Of a DNA stretch of 64,000 nt, positions 31,226-41,057 are shown in pieces. Position 1 is the stretch's first letter. Each line of letters opens with the position of its first letter. The notes beneath the pieces were generated by a model that did not search any database, was not told the origin of the DNA, and saw only the letters and a list, made by a program, of their open reading frames with translations. The position numbers and the translations under genes were made by a program. The DNA comes from Parietaria judaica (lineage: Eukaryota; Streptophyta; Magnoliopsida; Rosales; Urticaceae), in NCBI GenBank assembly GCA_954871525.1, contig OX940864.1:22500001-22564000 (forward strand). Reading direction: 5' to 3'.

Positions 31226-33973
31226 TGTTGGACATATGTGTCCTTAAACAAGATATTTTATCCATTTGTAAAAGATTATGACAAGTCGTTGAATAAAGAT
31301 GATACTTATTATGATAATCTTATTATAGTTTCTGGTAGAGTAAAATAGAATGTTTGATCATTAGTTCATAAAGGATGATATTATGAATTATTATCACAAC
31401 AGAGTCAATGTGAGGAAGAATTAATAATCATAATAAATGAACTTAAAATGTCCGTGACCTGATCAACTGGGTGGGAGCCCATTAATCGTATAAGGTCATT
31501 AATGTGACTAAGTGACAATCCTATTCTGGATTTTGTGTATGTCACACTCACTAGAAGTGCATTAAGTATGAAGTGTCTTCATACTGGACTGGACCTGACT
31601 TAAACTCTGGAAATTATCATATAAGACCGTCACTGATAACTTGGAGTTGAGTCACTAGTAGATGATCAAATGGATATTCGATCTAAGTCCTGAGTGATCT
31701 TGAGTCCAAGCTGCTGGCTTGATTGTTCTTTGATTTAACCGTTAAAGAACACGAAATATTACCGCTGTTCCCAACACTATTATTTTGGGAACATGATAGT
31801 CAGCAGTAAGGGTAGCTTGGTCATAGACATGGGCATCACACAGCTCTCTTCAGAGTGATGATGATTCCCTTGATTGTCGGTGGTGAGAAGTGAGAGGTAC
31901 CCGTGCGCAACTTATGAATCGAAACCATAAGTGGGTTGCTCATAATATTACTGACTGAGTCAAGGATGAAAATGCAATGAGGGGCATAACGGTAGAAACC
32001 GCCTGCTCGTGTGTGGATCATCAAGTGAAAGATCAATAACCCGAATTTGATTGTATCAATGGACACCCTGCTGATATAAAGGGAATAATATATACCGTAT
32101 CACTAAAGAGTACAGCCTCGGGTCTATAGTGGAATCACTTCGAGGTTTGACGAACAACTAGCAGTTCGTTGGAGCTTAAGTGATACGGGTCCATGGTCCC
32201 CAGGATAGCTCCGTAACGGATGATACGTACGTGATTAAAATACATTCTGGATAATGTTTAATCATTTGGCTTGACTTATAAAACTGAAAGGTCTGTGGCA
32301 GACGTCAGATAGTTTTATCGTTAGCGTGGCAAAAGTACCATATTTTGGTACACGAAATTAACTGATAAAAGAAAGTTAGAATTTAGATTTTCTATCAGCA
32401 CCATGTTGTTGGAAATTAAATTCTAAGCAACTTTGCTTTTTTAACCAAGTCATTTCGACTTATGATTAGTGATTTATGGATTTTCTAAGTTTATGATCGG
32501 TTCGATAAACTTTGAAATTAAATCACATGTCACGAATTTAAATGATGGTGTGGCACCATGACATTTTAATGTGTGATATTGAGATTAGGAAATATTAATA
32601 TAATTTAATTATTTGGATTTAATTATTAATATGTTATTAATAATTAATTAATAATTAATAGATTTATATTAATAAATAAAAATATATATTTATATATATA
32701 TTTATATGTGTAAATTCGAATTAGGGTTTCATAGTATGAAACCCTAGCCAATTCGAATAACATGATTTGGTCTTTCCATATTTGCGGCATAAGTACCAAA
32801 TGTTTTGGTATTTTAGCAAATCCCTAAAATCAATATTATCCATTGGATCGGTTATGATTTAATATCAACCGTTGGATTAGGATATTGATAAATTCGAATT
32901 TGATAACTTGGTGACCAAGTTTAAATTTTCGAATTTGGTTAATTAATTATATCCGTTAGATCGGTCTAAGATTTAATCTTTACCGTCGGATTGAAAATTA
33001 ATTAATTATATATATTTATATAATTTTCGAATTATAATTTAAGGATAAAATCGAAATTGTTTTCTTTAAATCTTTTTATATTTGATTTTATCCTAAATTA
33101 ATTTGGTCCATTAGATCGGTTTAAAGATTTATCTCAACCGTTGGATCTAGATGATAATAAATTTGAATTTTATTATAAATATATAGGATAATTCAAATTT
33201 TATAAAGATAAGAAGATAAGATTGGATTTTTGATTTTATCCTAATCTTTCTTATTTAATTAAATCCCTAATTAATTATGTCCATTGGATTTAGATGAGAT
33301 TAAATCTGGACCATTGGATTAAGATAATTAATTATATTTAATATATAGAATTCAAATTTTAGGGAGGGAATTTCTCCAATTCGGTTACGGTTTGAGCCTA
33401 TAAATAGGAGGCTCATTCTACACATTTTTCACACCTTTCCCCAGAGAAAAATTCGAACTCTCCCTCTTCCTCAGGGTCTGCGAATTTTCTCTCTAATCTC
33501 TCTTTTCTGGTTCGGCTTAGGAGACTATTTCTCCGGAAGCTTAAAAAGAACCATCAGTTAAAATTTTGCGACGGAGTCCTGCCGGCGAAGCCCACGCTTC
33601 GGTACGAGGATTCCAGGAGAATATCCCGGAAGATCACGGGAGTTTCCCTCAGCACCGGCGGAGCCCTGCCCGATTCAGAACGCGCAGCCGGAAGTCATCA
33701 ATAGAGGTACGGCCTTATGCATTGGGTTAATAAATGCAACCATTTAATGCTTTCTATTTATTTCCTATTATGACTAGGTTATTAATAATGATATATGAAT
33801 ATTAAATTACATAATATTTATCAGATCTTGTGAAATGGTTATTATACGATATCCGGACCGTTGGACGGATAACAAGTTATTCCGCTTTAAAATTAATTTT
33901 TAAATGTTACCCGAACGGTTCGGAGGCTCAATTCGTGATAATATTCAAGGAATCCGAGACGTGATTCCCAACA
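31226..33973 (+). repeat. Copia 5' LTR
   Basis: 2748 bp, very long for Copia. A TATA box (TATAAATA) is at 33399-33406, followed by a pyrimidine-rich stretch. The 3' LTR has the TATA changed to AATAAATA. Confidence 0.95.
33399..33406 (+). promoter_or_regulatory. TATA box of the Copia LTR
   Basis: TATAAATA in an AT-to-GC transition zone, about 570 bp before the LTR end. Confidence 0.6.
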
Positions 33974-33975
33974 AT

Positions 33976-33988
33976 TGGTATCAGAGCC
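33976..33988 (+). other. Copia primer binding site
   Basis: TGGTATCAGAGCC, complementary to the 3' end of plant initiator methionine tRNA, two bases after the LTR. Confidence 0.9.
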
Positions 33989-34142
33989 ATGGTTCAAGGA
34001 TAAATAATTACGTAATTTAATTAATGGGTTTAAGAACGAATTATTTGATGAATAAAATTAATTATTTAAAATTGAAATTTTGAATTTCTAGATATTTTAA
34101 ATATTAATTTAAAATAAGAAAATTACCCGACCCGAAAAATTG

Positions 34143-34485
34143 GACGGGGTAGTTGGACCGGGCTGCCTTGGCAGCCCAGCCCGAGAATCCCGCAGCGAGC
34201 AGGGGCTGCCGCTGCAGCCCCAGGGAGTTCGCAAGGGCAAGGCCCACGGGCCAGGCCCACGAGCAAGGCCCTCGCCAAGGCCATTCGGCCAGCGCTAGGG
34301 CACCCGTGTGGGCCTGGCGGGCTGGCCGCAGGCCACGCTGCCTGGCAGCGGAATGGGCCTGCAGGCCCAGCCCGAAGTGCCAGGGCAATGCCCTGGCCTA
34401 CCCGTGGGCCCGGGCTTAAGCCCGGAGGACCCACGTGCAATTTTTTTTATATGGGTCGGATTTTTATTCCGACCCGGATCCCGTG
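34143..34485 (+). repeat. GC-rich stem-loop cluster in the Copia leader
   Basis: A GC-rich island in AT-rich DNA made of adjacent small palindromes, for example GGGCTGCCTTGGCAGCCC, GGGCCTGCAGGCCC, CCAGGGCAATGCCCTGG and CCGGGCTTAAGCCCGG. It ends in a hairpin, GGGTCGGA...TTCCGACCC, at about 34453-34476. Copies from 34240 on recur at 45560 and 54856. Long open frames on both strands here are a base-composition effect. Confidence 0.7.
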
Positions 34486-34560
34486 GATTAATTATTAATT
34501 ATTATTAATGAAATTAATGTTTATGAATTAAAATTAATTATGATTAATTAATATGAATTA

Positions 34561-34752
34561 AAATATGGATGTTATTTCCGGATAAATAACATTGTCTTAT
34601 TTTAATTAATTCATAAAATTAAATATGGATGTTATTTAATAATTAAATAACATTGTCTTATTTAATAAATTAAAATATGGATGATAATATTCGAAGAATA
34701 ATATCATTGTCTTATTTTAATATTTCATAAATAATTATTAAAGGGCATTAAA
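34561..34752 (+). repeat. AT-rich tandem hairpin array in the Copia leader
   Basis: Three units of about 51-60 bp (34561, 34621, about 34673), each AAATATGGAT + stem-loop + ATTGTCTTATTT. The stems differ in sequence but stay paired: GTTATTT/AAATAAC in units 1 and 2, GATAATATTC/GAATAATATC in unit 3. A fourth stem is present where the leader continues at about 46108-46135. Confidence 0.75.
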
Positions 34753-36870
34753 GGACCCCAAAACCGACAATCGGGGTACGAGCAAAGCCGTAACATCAGC
34801 CAGGCCCTCAACGGCCACCCTGTCGCGTATCCGAGGTATCCCAGCCCGGTGTACGGACAGGAACCCCTCCAAGCTGAGCGTCCCGAACAAGCTCCCCAAC
34901 GCACAGAACTGGAGGAGCTCAAACGCTCAATGGCCGAAATGAATGAGAAGCTCATTCACGTGCGCTCTCGCGTGCACAGCGCCACTACCGCTGCCCCCGA
35001 GATAGAACGTCTAGTGGAGGAGGCAGAAAGGACACCCTTTAAGTCCGTCATAACTAACGTCATACTCAGGGAAGGCGGACGAGTATATGTGCCTAAGTAC
35101 GACGGGACAACCGATCCCAAAGTGCACTTGAGGTCCTTCAGGATTGCGATGGGGCGAGCCCATCTGGAAGTGCACGAATTGGATGCCGGGCGCTGCCAAT
35201 ACTTCTCTGAGAATTTGGTCGGCCCGGCGATGGAATAGTTCTCGAAACTTGAACCGCGTTCCATAGACAACTTCGGACAGCTAACGACCCTTTTTCTCAA
35301 ACATTTTTCCATGTTTATGGAAACTGAGATCACGGCGGCGAACCTCTATGCTTTGCAGCAAGAGAGAGGAGAGCCCCTCAGAGCTTTCATGACCAGGTTC
35401 AAAAAGACCATGGTCAAAATAAACGGGATCAGTGACGAAACCGCCATAGCCGCTCTCACGGCCGGATTATGGTACGACTCGAAGTTCAAAACGGACATCG
35501 TCGTGAATCGTTACGACTCCATCGAAGATGTAATCCACAGATCATCCAACTGGATCAGGCATGACGAAGAAATCGAAGCCATGCGAAGGAGACATAGGTC
35601 TCTACCCGTTCACCAGCGGAATACCGGGCCACCCGGGCAGCAGCCGCCGCCTAGGGTCGGGAATCACAGCATCCCGTTCAGGGGACAAAGGAATCCCCCT
35701 CCAGCCCAGAGGCACCCATTCCAAACCCAGAATCCGAGGGCCAACAACGGACCCAACCCGCGAAACCCGTACGTTTTCAACGTAAATTCGGAAACTGCGG
35801 AGTTCGAAGAACAGATCGAGGCAGAAGAAACTCCTGGAGAAGTCCTGGTCAGCTCGAGAGACTTCCCACCATACAGCCACGAAGGTTTCCCAAAGCACGA
35901 CCCAAAAGCGTGGTGTAACTTCCACAAGGTATTCGGACATCATACGAAGAATTGTATGGTACTCCGTGCTCGCCTAGCGGAAAAGTACGTCAATGGAGAA
36001 TTGGGGGAAATAAACTTCGGCAATGAGCTGAAAGGTGGGCAACCGATCGAGCAAAGCCCTCCCCAAAATCAACACCAAACCGGCCAGAAAAGAGAAGAGC
36101 AACACAGAACGCCGCGCGAAAGCATACAGCCTAGCAAAAGAGGACGAGTACACATGCTCGAGGAATCAGACGAGCAAACGTACGAAGAAACGGAGAATTC
36201 CGGAGAGCAGCTCAGCGACATCCCCGAGCCCATCGGTAGAATCTACACTATCGTGGGAGGTTCCCAACTACATGGTAACTCGGTAAATTCCATCAAGGCC
36301 CATCAGAGGAGGCTCAAGGCCGGACCGGTAATCGTACCGAGGCAAGAGCCAGACTTCGAGATCTCATTCAAAGATAGTGAAGCGGCCACACTGATTGGTC
36401 CGCACGACGATGCGTTGGTCGTCACACTCCTAGTTTCCTCGTATACGATGGACATGATCCTAATCGATAACGGGAGCTCAGTCGACGTGATCTTCCTGGA
36501 GCCATTGCTAAAACTGGGAGTAGAAGAAACAGAGATCAACAGAGAAGCCATCCCGCTAACCGGCTTCGATGGAGGAACCATCAATGCCATTGGCACGGTG
36601 CGACTGTCCATCGCAGCAGCGGGGGTCGGGAAGACCAAAAATTTCCTAGTGTTGGACTGCCCGTCAGTTTACAACATGATATTAGGAAGACCTTGGCTGC
36701 ACATGATGAAGGCCGTACCGTCAACCTACCATCAACTAATACGCTTCCCGAATAGGGCGGGAAAAATCGTTGAAATCAAGGGAAATCAAAAGCAATCCAG
36801 AATTTGCTACATGAGCGCGTTCCGGAACATCCAAGCCGCCAAAGCCGGAAAGAAGCGATCTACCGCGTAG
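34753..36870 (+). pseudogene. G2 gag-protease, 5'-truncated and with one internal stop
   Basis: The frame is open from the junction at 34753. It is interrupted by TAG at 35236-35238, at a place where gag proteins of this type carry Trp before Phe-Ser, and continues in the same frame to 36870. It contains a plant Gypsy gag capsid region (35101-35600), a CCHC-like WCNFHKVFGHHTKNC at about 35910-35955, and an aspartic protease with active-site block LIDNGSS near 36461-36481. The final stop is UAG followed by CAAUUA, in frame with pol. Gag would form the particle and the protease would process it. Confidence 0.82.
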
Positions 36871-36876
36871 CAATTA
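36868..36876 (+). promoter_or_regulatory. Leaky stop (readthrough) context between G2 gag and pol
   Basis: UAG CAA UUA is the UAG-CARYYA context known from tobamovirus replicase readthrough. The pol ORF begins in the same frame directly after. That this stop is read through here is inference. Confidence 0.6.
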
Positions 36877-39800
36877 ATGGCTTTAGACGAAAAAGAGGAC
36901 GACGGACAGGAAAGGACCACCGATACGGACGGACCTAACCTGGAAATGACAGTCCAGGTCCAGATCGACCCCGATAACCCGGACCACCGGGTAGGAATCG
37001 GGAAAGGACTAGACAATAACGTCAGAAAAGATCTCCTCAAATTCCTGACCAAAAATCGGGATTGTTTTGCTTGGTCTCACAAGGACATGCCCGGCATAGA
37101 CCCAAACATCACAACCCATCGCCTAAATGTAGATCCGAGCTACAAGCCGGTGAAACAAAAAAGGCGAAAGCTAGGCCCGGACAGGGCCCAAGCCGTAAAC
37201 GAAGAAGTCACAAAACTGCTGCAAACCGGATCCATCAGGGAAGTCAAATACCCGGACTGGTTAGCAAATACAGTGGTCGTGAAGAAGAAAAACGGGAAGG
37301 CTAGAGTTTGCATCTACTTTACCGACCTGAACAAAGCTTGTCCAAAAGACAGTTTCCCAATGCCCCATATCGACCGTCTAGTTGAAGCAACATGTGGGCA
37401 CGAACTACTGTCATTCATGGACGCATTCTCGGGATACAATCAGATCCTAATGCACCCCGAGGACCAAGAAAAAACGGCATTCATAACCGATAGAGGAATA
37501 TACTGTTACAAAGTTATGCCCTTCGGATTGAAAAACGCCGGAGCCACATATCAAAGATTAGTCAACCAAATGTTCGCCGAACAACTCGGTAAAACTATGG
37601 AAGTCTACATCGATGATATGCTGGTAAAGTCCTCCCAAGCAACGGATCACGTGACCCACCTAGAAGACTGCTTCAACATACTACGAAAGTATCAAATGAA
37701 GCTCAACCCGACGAAATGCACCTTCGGGGTAACTTCAGGAAAATTCCTAGGTTATCTGGTCACACAGCGAGGTATAGAAGCCAATCCCGACCAGATAAAT
37801 GCCCTCCAGAACATGCCCTCCCCAAGGACTGTTCGAGAGACGCAAAGGCTAACTGGGAGAATCGCCGCTCTTAACCGGTTCATATCAAGAGCCACAGACA
37901 AATGTTTGCCCTTCTACAAACTTTTGAAAGGTAATAAAAAGTTCGAATGGACCGAAGAGTGCGAAGAGGCCTTCCAAAAGCTGAAAAGGTACCTCTCCAC
38001 CCCACCAATACTCACCAGACCAATCTTGGGAGAGCCATTGTTTTTATATCTGGCTGTCTCACCATCGGCGGTGAGTGGAGTAATCGTGAGAGAGGACCGC
38101 GGAGAGCAAAAGCCGATCTTCTACATCAGCAAATCTTTGGAAGACGCTGAAACCAGATACCCGGCAATAGAAAAACTCGCGCTAGCAATGATAACCGCAG
38201 CGAGGAAGCTTCGGCCTTACTTTCAGTCCCATACCATCATGGTAATGACGACCCAACCTTTGAGAATCATCCTCCACAGCCCGAATCAATCGGGAAGGCT
38301 CACGAAATGGGCCGTCGAATTGAGCGAATTCGACATAGAATACAAGATCCGAACCTGTGCGAAATCACAAGTATTGGCTGACTTTCTCATCGAATTACCA
38401 GCCGACGGTTCAAAAGAGGGCCACGAGGACGGAGAATGGAAACTCGAAGTCGACGGCGCGTCAAACCAAGGCGGATCCGGGATTGGAATTCGTTTGATAT
38501 CCCCCACGGGAGAAGTGTTGGAACAATCATTTCGACTGAAATTCCACGCGACAAACAACGAGACCGAATACGAGGCCCTCGTCGCCGGCCTCAAACTAGC
38601 AAAAGCCGTGGGAGCCCGGAAAGTAAGGGCCCACTCCGACTCAAAACTAGTTACCAGTCAGATCAGTGGCGAGTATGCTACCCGAGATGACAGGATGGAA
38701 AAATACCTCTCGGTAGTAAAAGGCTTAATTCAACACTTCGAACACGTCGAAATAGTCCAAATACCGAGGAGTGAAAACGCGTCAGCAGACGCACTGGCCG
38801 GATTAGCTTCGACTTCGGACCCCGAGGTCAAAAGGATAATCCCGGTCGAAACGATAGACGAACCCAGCTTAACCCGCGAAGTTTGCAATATCCGAATAGA
38901 AGGGGATGATTGGAGGACCCCAATCATTAACTACATCCTAACCGGAGCCAAACCTCGAGACAAGCAAAAAGCTAGGAAGCTAAGGATCCAGAGCGCTAGA
39001 TTTTGCATGATCGGGGAAAAACTGTACAAACGTAGCTACACCGGACCCTACCTAAGGTGCCTAGGGAAGACCGAGGCTCAAATAGTACTTCACGAAATCC
39101 ATTCGGGAGAATGCGGCAACCATTCGGGAGGAAGATCTTTAGCAAACAAAGCAAAAAGGAAAGGTTTTTTTTGGGCCACTATGTTGGCGGACAGTGAAAA
39201 CTACGCCAAAAGGTGCGACAAATGCCAAAGACACTCCCCGTCCATACATAGGCCAGCAGAAGAACTCTCGTCAGTCTCAGTCCCATACCCGTTCATGAAA
39301 TGGTCCATGGACATAGTAGGACCGTTCCCCTTGGCCCCAGCCGGGAAGAGGTTCCTACTCGTCGTGACCGACTACTTCTCAAAATGGGTGGAGGCAGAAT
39401 CATACGCAAACATTAAGGATGTCGATGTAGAAAATTTCCTATGGAAAAACATCATCAGTAGATTCGGCCTCCCAAAAGAGATAATAGCTGACAATGGACC
39501 AAATTCATTTCAACGAGATTCCAGAACTTCTGCATAAACTGGAAAATATCCTTGAACACGTCCACTCCGAGATATCCTCAAGGCAATGGTCAAGCCGAAG
39601 TAGCTAACCGGGTAATAGTGGACGGAATCAAGAGACGCCTAGACACCAAAAAAGGACGATGGACAGACGAGCTCATAGGAGTCCTCTGGTCCTACAGAAC
39701 TACCCCGCGTAGGGCCACCGGGGAAACCCCTTTCTCAATGGTACACGGCACTGAGGCCGTAATACCAGCAGAGAAAGAGACACCCAGCCTTCGAAGGGAA

Positions 39801-40151
39801 TTCGCCCCTTTGGACACAAAACTCAACGACGAAATGAGGGAAGACCAGCTCGACTACATCGACGAAAGACGAGAACAAGCTTTGATAAGAATTGCTAACT
39901 ATCAAAACTCGATAGCTAGGTACTATAATTCAAAGGTCAAACGTCAAAAATTCATGGTGGGAGAGTTGGTCCTCAGAAAAGTTTTCCAGAACACCGCCGA
40001 GCTGAATGCGGGCAAGCTCGGGGCTAACTGGGAAGGACCTTACATCGTCACCGAAGTAGTAAAACCTGGAGTATACCAGCTAGCCACCCCGATTGGAACA
40101 AGAGTCCTCCGCAGCTGGAATGCCATGCACTTAAGGAAATACTACGCCTAA
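36877..40151 (+). pseudogene. G2 pol: RT, RNase H, archaeal-type RNase H, integrase
   Basis: The 886-residue frame to 39537 holds RT (FMDAFSGYNQI, catalytic YIDDMLVKS), a Gypsy RNase H, then a second RNase H (EVDGASNQGG, HSDSKLV, NASADALAG) diagnostic of the Tat clade. The integrase zinc motif (HEIHSGECGNHS to CDKC) and core (WSMDIVGPF, IIADNGP) follow. A one-base loss near 39499-39507 shifts the frame; the rest of the integrase with the catalytic Glu region (YPQGNGQAEVAN) continues at 39552-40151. The usual Asp in the VCVDFTDL block is Tyr here. The products would copy RNA to DNA and insert it, but this copy cannot make an intact integrase. Confidence 0.88.
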
Positions 40152-40344
40152 CCCGACCTACCCGGTCTCCCCTGAACTACGTAATGACTTGATCCCCAAA
40201 TTTGGGGTACGTAGGCAGCCCATCCTAAACGATGGGCGCAGTCTCAATCCAAACCCAAAACCAAATAGGCCCGAGAACCATGAATCGCAAGGCTCAATAG
40301 AACCGGCCTAAAAGGAAAAATGTCCCAAAACCCCCGTCAAGGCG

Positions 40345-40610
40345 ACAGGCCTACCCGGGTAACAGACCCATCACCTAAGGTAACAAACCTACCCGGGTAA
40401 CAGACCTATCACAGAAGATAACAAACCTATCCGGGTAACAAACCCCCACATAAGGCAACAAGCCTATCCGGGTAACAAACCCATTGCATAAGGCAACAAG
40501 CCTACCCGGGTAACTAACCCGTCATATAGGGCAACAAGCCTATCCGGGTAACAAACCTAAACGGGAATCCAACCCGTCCCTTAAGGCAACAAGCCTAACC
40601 CTCTTGAAAA
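40345..40610 (+). repeat. G2 tandem repeats, about 40-bp unit
   Basis: Six to seven units of the type GGCAACAAGCCTATCCGGGTAA plus about 18 variable bases, downstream of pol. A minisatellite without spacers. Confidence 0.8.
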
Positions 40611-41057
40611 AATATGTAACAACATACGTCTGGCTTTTACAAATGTGTTTTTCAGAAAGCACGACCTGCGGAATATTGTGATGGACGGACAGAACAGACT
40701 AGACGAGAAGTGTCAAAGGAGCGCAACGACAAAAGGTACCCGTGCATTTTTTATACTTAGCAGATTCCAAACCTTCAATCTTTTGTTATTTATCTTGGCA
40801 TACGATAGGACATTCGAAACCTCAGATAGAAAAGCATATATAGAAAGTACGATTAGAAAATTAACTTAAAAACACAGACGAGTAGAGTATGGCAAAAAAT
40901 TACGAGCATAGCATAAAATAGAAATAAGCAAAGGCCCTAACCGCGGGCATATCCAAAACCTTACAAAAAAGGGTTCAAGTCGCCGTAGACTTGCCCATAG
41001 AAATTGTTTTGGCCTGAGGCCTTATTAATTGAAAAACAAAAAAAAATGGGGGACACT
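40611..41057. other. G2 spacer between repeats and antisense gene
   Basis: Non-coding on inspection; it should include the 3' end of the antisense transcript. Confidence 0.4.

Noticed and set aside
31836..32066. 76-residue frame in the Copia LTR, identical at 51155-51385
   Set aside because: Identity is explained by the two LTRs; no start context or homology supports a gene.
34104..34508. Long overlapping frames on both strands in the GC-rich leader, repeated near 45.5 and 54.8 kb
   Set aside because: Open frames in all directions follow from GC-rich palindromic sequence. No domain, and the repeats reflect the duplicated leader.
35236..35238. Second programmed readthrough stop in G2 gag
   Set aside because: Context is UAG UUC UCG, not a known leaky one, and it replaces a conserved Trp; a point mutation is simpler.
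40345..40610. Regular 40-bp repeats as a CRISPR array
   Set aside because: The variable bases between repeats are degenerate copies of one unit and lie in a Gypsy element.
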